The notes under the pieces were generated by a model. That model made no database searches and was not told the DNA's origin. It saw nothing but the letters and a program-made list of their open reading frames with translations. DNA of 64,000 nt from Acorus gramineus (taxonomy: Eukaryota; Streptophyta; Magnoliopsida; Acorales; Acoraceae), in NCBI GenBank assembly GCA_030737835.1, contig CM060848.1, positions 19,073,309 through 19,137,308 on the forward strand, written 5' to 3'. This document shows, in pieces, positions 24,549 to 37,450 of the stretch. Both the position numbers and the translations under genes were made by a program. How positions within the stretch are numbered: the stretch's first letter is position 1; the number at the start of each line of letters is the position of its first letter.

Positions 24549-26062
24549 ATGGCTGCGGCGACGCGGCGCTGCCTCCTCTCCCTCCTCCACCGCCCTTCCC
24601 GCCTCCGCCCCGCCCTAACCTCACTCGCGGCTCATCACATCCTCCCTTCCTCCGTCCTCTCCACCGCCCGCCGATCCAAGACGACCTCCTCGTCCGGGCA
24701 GGGCCACTCCCCCCTCAACGACCCCTCCCCGAACTGGAGCAACCGACCCCAGAAGGAGACGATCCTCCTCGACGGGTGCGACTACGAGCACTGGCTCATC
24801 GTCATGGAGTTCACCCAGGAACCCAAACCCTCCGAGGACGAGATGATCGCCGCCTACGTCAAAACCCTCGCCTCCATCGTCGGCAGGTTTGGGCTGTCTC
24901 TACTTTCGGCTTTCCCCTTTTGGGGTTAAAGGTCTTGCATTTCGTTTGATTTGTAGCTTTTTGTGTGGTTTTTTAGTGAGGAGGAGGCGAAGAAGAAGAT
25001 ATACTCGGTTTGCACGACGACTTATACGGGATTTGGGGCTTTGATATCCGAAGAGCTCTCTTACAAAGTTAAAGGTGGGTTTTTGTTGGGGTTTTTAAGC
25101 TTGTTTTGGTTGTTTTGATTAATGGGTTGTTATTAATTTTTTTGTTTGGATGACAGGATTGCCTGGGGTTTTGTGGGTGTTGCCGGATTCATACTTGGAT
25201 GTGTCCAACAAGGATTATGGAGGTCAGTTTTGTTGAATTGATGAGTGGATCATGTATGCTTATATCAATTTGGTTTTTATTTTTCATTCGAAAGTAGCTT
25301 CATTCTTAATTGATATTTCTGAGAAGTTACATTTGTTAGATTATTGAAAAGCTCTTTTTCCATGTGGTTTGGAAACAGGTTTGGGCAGCAATCCCAAATT
25401 TTTCAAAAAGAACAGTTTTTAGTTAAAGAGTTTTTCAGTAATCTAACAAAAATGTGTTCAAGGAAAGCTAATTTCAAGAGCTGCTTTTAGTGAATTGATA
25501 TTTTTTAAAACACATTTCGAAACATGAATTGTTTATAACTATCGTGTTTAGCTTAAAAAAGATGCACCATTTGGCTAATTTGCTATGTTTCCAAACGCTA
25601 GGTAGAGTCATTAACAATGAACTTCGTTGATGTTGTGTGGTTCAAATTTTATAATTAGTCTTCTTTTGGAAGATTTGCATTTTAAATGGTACGCAGAGTA
25701 AACGTTAATGATTATAAGCATTGGTGGGACTGAAGAAGAAGATTAGGAACACGCACTTGATTTTGGATGTGAAGGTTAATGATGTTGTTTCATTGGTAAC
25801 TTTGTCAGGGGATTTATTCGTTGATGGTAAGGTTATCCATAGGCCACAGTTCCGGTTCAGTGAAAGGCAGCAGACGCGAAACAGGCCGCGTCCAAGATAT
25901 GATAGGCGTCGTGAGACAATGCAGGTTCCACGGAGGGATTGGTCGCAGTCAATGACTGGACAGGAAACTTTTCAGAGCACACAGAACAATAACTCTCCTC
26001 AGGGCATCCCGGGCTATTCACAGAGTGGAAATGAGGGAGGAATTCCTAGAGGAGGACAGTAA
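24549..26062 (+). CDS. Multiple organellar RNA editing factor (MORF/RIP, DAG-like)
   Basis: A partner of PPR proteins in the C-to-U RNA editosome of mitochondria or plastids. Exons: 24549-24886, 24977-25074, 25157-25222 and 25809-26062, giving 251 aa with all GT-AG introns. The N-terminus ([20 protein letters not shown]) is rich in Arg, Ser, Leu and Ala without acidic residues until well past residue 40, as expected of an organellar, probably mitochondrial, presequence. The MORF box runs from about residue 73 to 185: [97 protein letters not shown]. It is followed by [17 protein letters not shown] and a Gln/Asn/Gly-rich disordered tail that ends GGQ. This wording is closest to the mitochondrial MORF1/3/6 group as I recall it; the exact member is not assigned. 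The first exon is very GC-rich compared with the later ones. Confidence 0.95.
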
Positions 26063-27820
26063 GCATGATTGGGATTGTGTTTTCTAATTTGTTGGCTGAA
26101 AGATGGTAAGTCAAAGGAGGATGTGCTTGGTTTGTAAGTTTAGATGCTTGTGCTTTTGCTTAGATGGGAAGTCTATGGATGTGATGGTTCATTGCAATGT
26201 CTATATTTTAATGAATTGAATGATTGTTCCAAATTCCAATCCATGGTTTCTTAGTTTTAGTGTTTTCTTATTGTACATTTGTTGGAACATGTCATTAGGC
26301 AGCATTATCCATCTTTGTGAACTCTTGATGCACTTGATAGCAGCTTAAAAAAAAATTCTCTGATTAGCCCCACACATACATATAGGTTGGAGGTCCTAGG
26401 TCATTTTTGAACTGTATTGCTTTTATAATAGTTTGTATTTTAGGTCGGACTGCATTAAATCTTAGTGCAGTCTGACCAAATCATATTTTCTTTTTGCTCC
26501 TTTGCAGAATTATTAGCCGAATGCCATTGGTATTGGTGGAGCATGCCAATTATTGTGGAAATATTCACAAGTAGTTAGCAAGGCCATGAATGATAAGACA
26601 GTCACAAGGAGAGTGAACTTTGTCCGTATCTTGCTCATGAAAACTTTCCAAGTAGACTCAAATTTCTGTGAAGCAGGCTATGATGAAGTCTTATGCCCTA
26701 CACTAGATTATATGTTGTTTATTTTGTTTGTATGTCTTAACAATGATATAACTTGCTGACTGTTACTGTCTGGAACTTGTGATAATTTGTTAGATTTCTT
26801 CTATTTCCCGATCTTCCCCTATTGCTGAGGGTAGGCATAGAGATTAGGTTCAAAGAAAGAGGATCATATATATGGATTACCTTGTTAAAAGCTGGGACAG
26901 AATACTTGACGATGTGGAATATATCATGTTTCAGTGAGCATATAGACTTTTATATAGAAATTCGGTCATGATTATGTAGTTTTATATTACTGCTCTAATT
27001 TTGTTGTTGCCCTTAGAAATTCTGCTTGATCATGAATTCCTATTTAAAAATGTATTATATATGACTTTTCAATCTTTTTTTTAGGGGAATTTAGACCTTT
27101 TATAAATTAAAACAGGCAGTTAGATGACTTTTTATCAATCTTATACAGTCCTTTTTTGCCAACACCCCTCCTCCCAGGATCTTTCCCCTTCAATACACAC
27201 GTCACTAACACTTTACATTTAACTTTCCAAATGTTTGCTATTTAGATGTCCTAAGCTAACTCGTATTCACATAATCTCTCAGATGAGTTTTGTCCCAACA
27301 ACTTCTGGACATCTGGTTTGCTTGAATAGATTGTCATTTCTAAAGGGCTGGTTGTGCATGCTTTCCTGAAGCCTATATCTCAATGAGGATATAAAATATT
27401 CAGGTTGTAGGAGAGTTTTATATTCATTCATGCATTACTGAAGAAGGTATTAGTAGATTGACAGTATTTCCAGGGATTATTTTTGCCCATACGTTAATCC
27501 TTCCAGTTGTGCACGAAAGCCAGCATGAACTGATCCCATGTTTTGACAACAGATAATTCAAATATGGAGGAAATATTTGGATGCCAAATTGCCAATTTAA
27601 AGTTCTGGAATAGGTTTTGATGAATGAGGGGATACCAATCCTTTTCGGAAAACCTTTATCTCAAGTAAAGATGGAATTTGTTGTCATGATTCTTCTCCCA
27701 TGCTGCTGTGTAACAGTTGGTCTCTTGGGACATTATCTGCTGCTGTTGTATCAAAAAGTATCACTTGTTCAGAAATTGGTAAGGTTTGAGATTAAAACGA
27801 GGCTGTAGGGGTATTTGTTA

Positions 27821-27856
27821 TGTCATGCAGCAAGGAATTCTCCTTGCTGCATGACA
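27821..27856. repeat. Perfect short inverted repeat (hairpin)
   Basis: Arm TGTCATGCAGCAAGGA (27821-27836), loop ATTC, then the exact reverse complement at 27841-27856. Sixteen paired bases with a 4-nt loop. There is no obvious T-run after it and no gene near it. Confidence 0.95.
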
Positions 27857-29018
27857 TCTAATAAGCATTGTTGGAGGGCAGAAGCATCAAGGGACATCTA
27901 CTTTCATGCTTGAATCTGCATTTGTCAAGGCAGCACTTATGCACTGTAGAGATGGGTATAATAGAATATCTCATTTGAGCCTATGCAGTTCACATCATTC
28001 CATGATTCACTCCAGAAGAGCCATCTGCAATCTTTGCTCGTGGTTCTGTTCTGTGGGTAGTTTATTTAGATATAAAAACAGTTATAAAAGAGAATTAGAT
28101 GATTTTCTATTTAGTTATCATTTTGGATAAATTTTTATTTTTACATCCGTGTTATTATTAGAATATAGGTACAGAAATGAAATATACAGCTCCCCTATCA
28201 ATGTTACAAAAGAAAAAAAAAAAGGCATTGCGTGACTATTACAGTTCATACATGTTAAAATAACTTTTTTTTATCAGGATCAGACATATTCTTTCCTCAT
28301 CCCATTCTTTAACAAACTAGGGCTTGAGGATCAGTATTTTAGTCTCTAGATGGCTTTTAATTCATCAGATGAAATGGGTCTATTCTGTGATCTTTTCATT
28401 TGATGAATTTAGTCTCCAGATTAATAAGCAAGAAAAAAAAATACAAGCAAATGGAACATGATTTAGTCTCCAAAAGGTAGAAGAAAACAAATGGAACATG
28501 ATTTGCTGCAATCAATTGCTGGCCAATGAGTGGCCTCTTCAACTACTTGTAAATTGTAATAGACCACCAATCTGTCTCATGAATCTATCTAGGATGTCCT
28601 ATGTACCAACCCTCTGTCCCATTATGCGAACGGCTTGATCAAGTTAATTCAGTTTTTCAAAGAATCAAGGGTAAATTAATTTAGGGTCCTCCTGGGAAAT
28701 CTCTAAATTATGTTTAAGTTACTAAAACATTTGATTTATTTTTAAATCCCCAGACCTATTGTTTATTATTTTCATATCCTTTTGAAAAAAATGAAGAATT
28801 GCACTCATATATGATTTCATTTTCATAAAACACTAGTTTTATGCATGAGTCAAATGCACATGTATAAGATGTAACTATAATATTAATATGAATAATAAGA
28901 TATAAACGAAATGGTAATAAAATATTGAGCCATCTAAAAATTTCATTGCATTTAACAATTAACATATAGGATAATAAAATATGTTTGTAACATGCATATA
29001 TTTTGTTCATGTTATTAT

Positions 29019-29576
29019 GGGAAAAATCGATATAACTTCTTGGAAAAGTAGTTAAATTCGTTTTAGTACTCGTAAAATTGAAAAATTATCGTAGATCTTC
29101 AAAAACTACGTATGGTTAACATATTTAGTCCTTAATTAAATTCCTCCAATAAATACATTCGAATAAGTACCTATAAAATATGAAAAATCTAATTTAATTC
29201 TTTTAATGACAAAAACGCCCATCTTTTCTTTAAAATTCTAGTGTTATCCTATACTCACCAACAATTAAAAAACAAAAAAATCTATATGACTCCTTGATAA
29301 CTTCTGAAAATTGAAAAAGGGTCCTTGTAAAATAAGTAAATTCGCTTAAGGATAACCACAAATCTGGTTAGTGTTATACAATAATAATTATCAAATAAAT
29401 TTTTAAAGGGTATTACAGTAATTTATCATGTATAGTTAAAGTCAACCATAGATCTGGTTGGCTTCAACTACAATAGATACTAAAATAAATATTGCCTAAT
29501 TAAATAAAGACATGAGAGGATTTACAAACATTTTTCAATTTTCATAAATTTCCAAAGAGCTATATCGAATTTTTCA
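29019..29576. mobile_element. Fold-back element (GGGAAAAAT family)
   Basis: The left end, GGGAAAAATCGATATAACTTC, pairs with the right end, whose reverse complement reads GAAAAATTCGATATAGCTC; the words inside continue in the same inverted order. It is a distant relative, by terminal and internal words, of the elements at 37925, 53405 and 57385. Non-coding. Confidence 0.6.
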
Positions 29577-30238
29577 ACAAAAAAAAAAAGGGTGAGGGCA
29601 TGTACTTTTTAATATGTAATTAAGGTTAACTATGTACCTAGTTAGTTGGGATAATGATAAAAATTAAAACGATATTTTCTAAAACTTGTTTAGCTAACTT
29701 TTGAATGAGTTATATATATTTTTCTCTATTATAAAACAAATCTATTTTAATTAAGATAGATTTCATAAATATCTTTAATTTTAAATTATCAAAATTTTGT
29801 ACATATTAATACGATTTACTTAAAATTATTTTTGAAATCTTAAAATTTATGATTTACCTAAATTTAATTTGAAATATTAAATTTTTAATAAATAGATATA
29901 AATAATTGATAAATTTAGAAGAAAAAAATAATAAAGACCGGATGTTTTTCCTTCACCGAAAAGGAGATATGTGTCATGGGATGTTCCTGACATTTTTCAA
30001 AAACACAAACAAACAATAATTCCAGACGTGAATGAATTGTAGTTCTCCATTCCTTTAAAAGGCACCTAATTAATTAACCTTCCCAGATTTAAAAGATCTC
30101 CTCTTTTTCACGCTGTCGGTGATACGGGACCCTCTCTCCTTCAAAAGGGCACAGGTGATCCGTCAAGGTCGGAACCCTCTCCGTTCGAGATCTCCACCCA
30201 CGCCCAGATCCGCGCGAATCCCGAGGCATCTCACCACC

Positions 30239-31633
30239 ATGAACTCTTCCGGCGGCGGCGGCGGAGGCCGATCCTCCCTCAACACCTACGAATTTGATTT
30301 CGGCTTCCCCTCCGGCCGCCAGTCCTCCCGTCCCCTCAAAGACCAGAAACCCCAATCAACCTCCACCACCACCTTCGCCTCTCCATCTATAACCCCTTCA
30401 TGGACCCCCAACAAGCCCTCCTGGACCCATCAACCCGCCCCGTCCGCCGCCTCCACCAGACCTGGCCTCCCCAATCAGACGTCGATGGTGGGGGACATCT
30501 TTGGCAAGAGCTGGGCCTCCTCCACCACCACCACAACCACTTCCTCCTCCTCCATCGGCATCGGTATCCCCAAATCGAACCCCAACCTCTTCGGTGATCT
30601 CGTCGGCACCGCCTTAGGTCAGGGCAGGTCCTCCAACAACGTCCCCTTGAAGTCCGCCGCCCCCGCCGCCGCGCGATCCACCGCTGCCGCAGCTCCGCCT
30701 CCACCGGCTGCGGCGGCCTCCGCCAGGAACACCTTCTCGATGGGTAATTTGTCTGATTCTCTTCCGAAGAACACGAGGCCGATCAACACTGGTCCGTCGT
30801 TGAGAGCCACCGCTCCGTCCACCACAAAAACTGACCCTTTCGCGTCCTTTGTGGATTTTGGGTCCAAGCCCATGAAGACTTCCTCAGTGAATCACAGCAA
30901 CAACAACAACAACAACAACAACAACGGGTCCGACCACGCTTTTGGAGATTTCCAAAAGACTGCCCCTTCCGTTCCGAAGGGCACCGATCCGTTTGAGGTA
31001 TTATTTACCTCATCGACGGCTCAGGCCAGTGGTCCGATGACATCGGAGACCATCATCGATGATTGGAACATCGGAGCTGAATTCGGGGGAGATGATGCGG
31101 GCATGGACGGTGGTGGTACGACTACTGAGCTCGAAGGGCTCCCGCCTCCCCCATCGGGGATCAATGCATTGATGGCTAAGAACAAGGGGTTGGATAATTA
31201 TAAGCAGGGTCAGTACCCCGATGCCATAAAGTGGCTGTCTTGGGCAGTCGCTCTGCTAGAGAAGGGGGGAGATAATGTGGGGTCTGTGGAGGTTCTTACT
31301 TGCAGAGCTTCTAGTTATAAAGAAGTCGGTGAGTATAAGAAGGCCATCGCGGATTGTACAAAGGTATATGCTTTATTTATCAGTTCATTTGGCATTCTTG
31401 GATTCCTGTGTTTGTGGGGAGGAGAGTGCATTAACAGCTCTCTGGGTTCTGTTTTGCAGGTGCTTGAACATGATAGCAAGAATGTCTCCGTGTTGCTGCA
31501 GCGGGCTCTTCTTTATGAGAGCTCGGAGAAGTACAAGCTCGGTGCTGAGGATTTGAGGGCTGTTCTGAAGCTTGACCCAAATAACAGGCTTGCAAAGTCC
31601 ACAATTCACCGTTTGGTTAAGTTGTCTGAATAG
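30239..31633 (+). CDS. TPR-repeat protein with DPF-containing low-complexity N-terminus
   Basis: Two exons, 30239-31363 and 31460-31633, giving 432 aa. I chose ATG 30239 (CACCACCATG context, MNSSGGGGGGRSSLNTYEFD); the frame is open upstream to 30119, but with no earlier ATG. Residues 1 to about 300 are Ser, Thr, Pro, Ala and Asn rich with an (AAC)n poly-Asn tract (nt 30898-30925). They contain short motifs of the kind that bind clathrin adaptors: TKTDPFASF near residue 199 and GTDPFEVLF near 249, plus MVGDIFGKSW and NPNLFGDLVG. The C-terminal about 130 residues are TPR-like helical repeats: NALMAKNKGLDNYKQGQY, PDAIKWLSWAVALLE, TCRASSYKEVGEYKKAIADC, VLLQRALLYESSEKY and AVLKLDPNNRLA. A role as a chaperone-type or trafficking adaptor is an inference. 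The 96-nt intron is a multiple of three and has no stop, so retention would insert 32 mostly hydrophobic residues. Confidence 0.88.
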   Translation: MNSSGGGGGGRSSLNTYEFDFGFPSGRQSSRPLKDQKPQSTSTTTFASPSITPSWTPNKPSWTHQPAPSAASTRPGLPNQTSMVGDIFGKSWASSTTTTTTSSSSIGIGIPKSNPNLFGDLVGTALGQGRSSNNVPLKSAAPAAARSTAAAAPPPPAAAASARNTFSMGNLSDSLPKNTRPINTGPSLRATAPSTTKTDPFASFVDFGSKPMKTSSVNHSNNNNNNNNNGSDHAFGDFQKTAPSVPKGTDPFEVLFTSSTAQASGPMTSETIIDDWNIGAEFGGDDAGMDGGGTTTELEGLPPPPSGINALMAKNKGLDNYKQGQYPDAIKWLSWAVALLEKGGDNVGSVEVLTCRASSYKEVGEYKKAIADCTKVYALFISSFGILGFLCLWGGECINSSLGSVLQVLEHDSKNVSVLLQRALLYESSEKYKLGAEDLRAVLKLDPNNRLAKSTIHRLVKLSE

Positions 31634-32496
31634 GGAGAATATTTCTTTCTGAAATCATTTTTTCCGCTCCTGTTTTCTGAAACGTCTGTGTGCATTTCTT
31701 TTGTGGTGTTTATTATAGATGTGTGCGAAAGTATTAAAATACAACTTGTTTTTGGAACATTCTTGATGTTTAATATTTTGTGTCAATTTTATTTCTGCTG
31801 TTTGATTTATGAGTTCGTTTGGTAAAAGCCAATTGAACCAACAGTGATGATGCACTTGCATTGTAGTACATTCACATTGGTGATTCATTACTGATTCTTG
31901 GGAAATAATAAGTTACATGTCTTTAGTATGGTGGCTTCTGCTGTACTGCTTCTTCTTTGAATTCAAGAAAGTTTGCTTCCTTGCACTCACATCTGGAAAG
32001 TGTTATCTACTTATCTTCTTTGCAATACTAATAAATCATGATTGTCTATTTTTTAACATGTTTGAGAATTCCATAACTTGTTTCATGATGGTTGAGGTAA
32101 ATCTATGATGGTGGAAACTATTCGGCAATATATGGTAGATTTTTTTTTTTTTGAAAGGTAAATCTATAACTTGTATGTTTTATGTCATCAAGTTCCAATT
32201 GAATTGGTTTCATACAAAGGTTTGTTTAATTGACCCAGTTTCAGAGTTATCTGAGACAACTTTGTCTTTGCTCCTAACTTTAAAAACTTTATCTCTGAAC
32301 CAACAAGAACATATTCCCAACCAACATGAAACCCCCCTTTACTCCCGAATCCTCTCTGAAATGCTGTGTGCTGTGCCGCAGACTGAAATTTATTGGATCC
32401 ATGTGCTTATCTTCTTAATTATCTTAGGTTTTGAGTTTATTTTGAAAGTTTGTGGAGTTACACCCATTCCATAATGTGGAAATTATGGTGGGGTAT

Positions 32497-33012
32497 TGAT
32501 GTAGGACGATTTGACAAGAAAATCAACCATTATTGGGGAAGGAAAGTTAACAAAAAGGAAACAATTAATGTGACGTAAAAAAAAGAAACAATTAATGCTC
32601 ATAATTAGGAAATCAAATTTACATTGATTTCTCCATGATTATAGATCTATTTTGAATATTTTTAGTCACATTTAATTACCTATTAATTGGGTATTAATTT
32701 AGGAGCAATATCTAATATTTTAGGAGCTATTTTAGTAAGTTTTAATGGTGTTTTAGTGGCACCATTATAGGGATCCGAATTCCTGTATTTTTCTTTTTTT
32801 TTCTTAGGTTTTCTTGCTTTGCAAGTCACATCACCCTATTTAATCATGTCAAGGGTCAAGGGGTTGTGCAAATAATCAATTAATAATATTTTAAGTTTTC
32901 TAATTATTTTGAGAGTTGTTTCTTTTATTCTTTCTTCCGTCCTACGGAAAGGATTTTACGGAGTCGACGTTCGTCTTGTTTCTCGTAGCGTTTCGCCCTT
33001 CCGACTACGTCA
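32497..33012. mobile_element. Solo LTR of an LTR retrotransposon
   Basis: A 516-bp block starting TGATGTAG and ending CTACGTCA (imperfect inverted termini with TG...CA). It is flanked by identical 5-bp target duplications GGTAT at 32492-32496 and 33013-33017. There is no internal gag-pol and no second LTR nearby, as left by recombination between LTRs. The Copia/Gypsy assignment cannot be made from the LTR alone. Confidence 0.8.
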
Positions 33013-35000
33013 GGTATTTATTCTGTTCATTATTTCTAGATGACTCTCATGAGACTTGACATGTGTCTTTCTTCCAAAGTAGATGTGAGTTTATAACTGA
33101 TTTTTGGGATATTCATATAAAGATTTTCATTATCAATAAGATAGAAATTTAATTCTTAGCAATCTTGTATGAGACATGATGTATAATAAGCAGTGAGTAG
33201 CTCGATATTTAATGTGATTCTATCCTCGAGAATATTCAGTAGATATATTTGGGTGGATATTCATTGATAAGTCATGATAAACGGGCAGTAAACATTGCAG
33301 CAGCAAGACACCTGTTGTCTGCAAAGTTTGTGAAGATGAAGCAAAAATGGATATATTTCTATTATGAATATCTCTGCAGCAAATCTGTGTGAGAACTTCT
33401 GATGGTGACAATGTCTGATTTGATCTGGTAATTTCCCTTTGAAACCATAAAGTCTGGTTCATCAGTATGATTAGCACTCAGTGATAGTTTCAGTATATTT
33501 CCTAGTCAATAAAAAACTCTACAAGTTCATTAGAAGTCATTTTAACTTTTAACTGTGTAGCAGATGTGGTTCCGGGTAATTTAGGTTGATCCTTTTTATT
33601 TATTTATTTATTTATTTATTCTGGAGCAAATGAGTTTGGCGTTGTCGATCCATAACTTAGCATGATGCTTCATATTCAAAGAGAATCAAAGCGCATGTCG
33701 GTTTTCATTAGATCTTGTCTGTAAAATAGTTTTGATGGAAAATCACTTTTTTTTTCTCTAATTAAGTGAAGTTTAATTTAGTGTTGATGAATTTTACAGT
33801 GCAATGAATGATTGTAATTAATGTAGGATTTTGTTGAAATCTGTTCGGGGAAAGGTTTCCCTGCTACATGTCTGCATATCTGACTCTTTCTTTTTCTTTT
33901 TATTCTTCTTCTTCTCCTCTTTTTTTTTTTGAGAGAGAATGATGTGGGAGCATCTTTATTACTAGCTCCCCACCAACAGTCTTGTATGTATTGTGCCTTT
34001 CCACCATATTATTTTGAGGTGTCATCTTCATCATCATTAAAAATTTAGTGTTAGAATGTTTAATACTATAATACTAGTGTTTTGCTCTTTTGATAAACAT
34101 AAAACTTCACTTATCTGTTAAAGGTTTCTAAATCTTTTGTGCATGTACATCTAATTACTGTGGTAGCTCTGTTGTATATTCTACACCCCCCCCCCCCCCG
34201 AGTATTGATTCGTATACTTGTCACATTGATAGGGAAAGCTTGGTTTTCCCGAGCCTTTATTGAACCCTTTTAATCTCTTATTTCCTTTCCCAAATTTGTA
34301 ACCAATCATTTGAATAGACTTATGGAGGACTACCAATAGAGATATTTGGCAGCTTGGATATTACTTTCCACATGGAAATATTTGTCAAAGTTATGGAGAT
34401 TCAGATAATATTCTTTCCGAGGAAAGTGTTTAGCACTCTTTAATTTGTCTTTTGCAAAGGAAAATATTTTCCGAGATGCTTAAGAAGGAATAGATGCTTA
34501 TTCTATGTTATTGGAGATGAAGTATATGTTGTAGTTCACCTTTTTACTTTCTTATTGATGGTAGGGATATATTTTTGTTGAATTTTACAGGAGGATGGGG
34601 TGAAACACACTTTCCAAAATATCAAGGATAACCTATCAGAATGGATAATATATTCCTTGTATGTGATAGAAGCTAAACTTTGAAAGATGAGTTTACTTGG
34701 AAGCTACCACGTATCCAAATGTTTTCCAGGATCCTAATGGTAATTGGAAGTTTGACATGAATCATATGTTCAATGGGAGATGACTTGTATTGCTCCTACT
34801 TTTATTCTATGTCATCTCAGCATAACAGTTTCCCTCCCTCTGTTGATTTGGGCCTTAGGGGTGAGTTGATAGATTCCTGGTTTCATTTCTCATCCTTCAC
34901 ATCAATCTTGGCTTCTCTGCCCTAATAACTTGATACAAGTAAAATCAACTTGAATGTTACAATATAACCCTTGCATTTTTTATAAATATAGTCTGTTTAA

Positions 35001-35004
<4 letters not shown>

Positions 35005-35038
<34 letters not shown>
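35005..35038. repeat. (TG)n microsatellite
   Basis: About 16 TG units. Confidence 0.97.
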
Positions 35039-35039
<1 letters not shown>

Positions 35040-35109
35040 AAACTGTTGCAATATGATTACCTACTTTCTTTGTTTTTTTTTCAACTCTAGGATCCTTTGA
35101 CTAGAGGTT

Positions 35110-35422
35110 CTCTTTTCTTTTTTTTTATCTTTTGGATCAGCACGGTAGGCAAACACCCTCATTTTATTAAATAAGGAAGAAAGTCCAAAAAGGGTAGAAA
35201 ACCAAGAAAATACCAAAACAAACAAATACAACCAAAATCCTAGAGAGGCCCCAGTAGAAGAGAGCTCTACCAAGGAACCAAACCTAGCAAAAACCACTAC
35301 CTATTCCTTAATCCAAAGTAAACCACCCACAAACGAGATGGACCTTGCTCCGGCACAAAATCTCCCCAGTCCATAATACATCTGACCACTAACTCTCAAA
35401 TATTCTCCACATAAGGAGTGCC
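35110..35422 (-). mobile_element. 5'-truncated LINE 3' end
   Basis: On the minus strand the block ends GTTTGCCTACCGTGCTGATC followed by an A-rich tail, the familiar end of plant L1-type LINEs. It is flanked by near-identical target duplications TCCTTTGACTAGAGGT at 35093-35108 and 35423-35438. The about 310-bp insert has no reverse transcriptase sequence, so it is a severely truncated copy. Confidence 0.8.
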
Positions 35423-37450
35423 TCCTTTGACTAGAGGTCTCATACCTATCGTACTAAAATACACACTAACTTTCCAGCCTCTATACCTCATGTTTAATAC
35501 CATTAAATTAGTACAATCAGTATAATGGCCTTCTCTTGTGGTTATTTTACAACACTAGATGAATACTAACTATTAAGATATTCAGGTGCAAGATGAAGGA
35601 TTGCAAACACCATTTGTTCAGCTGGAGAGAGAATTGATGCTCAGTATACAGAATTACGTGCTAGGATATTAGAGGATCTTATTAAAAGTTTGATTTCCCC
35701 ATATTCATTTCAAGTTTAACAATAAGTTTTAGGTTGGTGAGCATACAGAAAATGTTTATTCTCTAGTGCTCATGTTTTTGCATCGGCCCAATCCTACCTT
35801 TGATTATTCAATGTTCCCTTCTATTTTCTTGATGATGTTCTTTGTGGAAAATCAAATTTTCATTTCTGGTATCTCCTCACCTAGAATCATTCGTTGGTTT
35901 ATTATGGATAGCAAGTTGAGAGTAAAAACTAGTAGTTGATGAAGATGAATTTGAAGATTGGCTGTTTTCTTACAAGGGAAGGTTGTTTAGATGTAGCTGT
36001 TAGAACTTTCACATTAACAAATACCAATATACAGATAGAATATACAGATTGTATCTCTCACTTTGACTGATTGTGAGTCAACAATTATCACTATTCATTC
36101 AGCACAACTGCTCCGTCTTGTATAATTTCTGGTGGTGGTGCTCCCACCTCTCTTCCAAAAGAGAGATTGGATCTGTAGAATCAGGATGAACAACCTTTTT
36201 AATGGCGAGATGGGTGAACCTTGTTCTATTATCCACAATTTTTTATTGTGAAAATTGAATTTTCCATATAAAGGCTTTTTGGTGCATGTGAAGTGCTGCT
36301 GCTTAGTTGCCACCAGAACTTCCATATCCCTTTCATGCTTCTTATCCAGTAAATTGTGATGACCATGGTGATTTGGGCACCATTTCCCACCTTAAAATGC
36401 TCTCGTTTGACATTGTGATAGGAATCCTTTGCTATTTCTCGTGTGTAGAAGACTTTTGCAGAAATGTGCAAGAACTATGATGAGACTGCTCCATCCGGAC
36501 AATCGAGGAAATCCTCATTAAGAACAATAAGATAGACATAATGCTTTCAATGCGTTGTTATTTTAAGAATGAACAACTCCATTCTTGTTTGATGTTCAGG
36601 CATGAACAAGATTTTGCTGTAGTTGCCCTGACTGCCACTTGTTGACTCGATATATTAGCTTTGTATTATCAGGCTGAACTGGTTCATAGATGCCTTTCAG
36701 AGTATATAGATGCATTTACTTGCAAATGTTATTATATCCAACTGTGATGATCTGCAATTGGAAACTTAATGCAGGTTTACCCAATTTGTATATTACTTGT
36801 CAGTTTCATTACAAGTTAAATCAGTATTTCAGCCATGAAGAACTTCTTTTCATTCTACTTGGCGGTTATCTTTCAGTGACCTTCCAGGTATAAAATATAT
36901 ATACATATATATATTTCTTTGAGCATATACCATTCTTGCCTGCCCTGTAGAATTGTGATTGAAGATATTCAGATATTATTAGATATCCTTGCATGCCCCC
37001 ACATGTTTGGCTATTAGTTTGGTATTTTTATTGCAATATTCTTTTTCTTTCCTTTTTTGCTTTTGTGGAGGTCATGAAAAGATTTTAAAAAATAAGAATT
37101 GTTGCATGGTTCCTTCTGTTGAAAAAAATAGATCTCGGAATTGAAACAAGGAAGAAGGGAATTATTATTCTGTGAAGCTCATATAAGAACAAAACACACA
37201 GATCACCTAATATGCGATTTCGTTCTGCAAAACATTGTCTACGTCCTTGGGGAGGGAAGATAAATTTTCCTTTTCATGTGGAGAGTTGCAAATTAGATTC
37301 CCCCTCGCACAGCCCTGCACATCATTGCTAAATGGTATGAGAATCTAACTCATAAAATATTATATACGGTCGAATTTTTTTATCATAATGTCCCCACATA
37401 ACACACAATTGTCATGAAATCGTACAAGAAAGTTTGGTGGGGGATTGCTA

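Larger units (their letters stand above)
26063..30238. other. Intergenic, AT-rich, no gene seen
   Basis: This includes the 3' flank of the MORF gene; transcribed 3' sequence may extend beyond 26200. Only short, unconvincing ORFs are present. Notable items are the hairpin at 27821-27856, the fold-back element at 29019-29576 and a duplicated AAATGGAACATGATTTG word near 28449 and 28489. Confidence 0.5.

Noticed and set aside
30119..30238. Upstream in-frame extension of the TPR protein
   Set aside because: No ATG in the 40 extra codons, and the composition looks like a leader; the first ATG is 30239.
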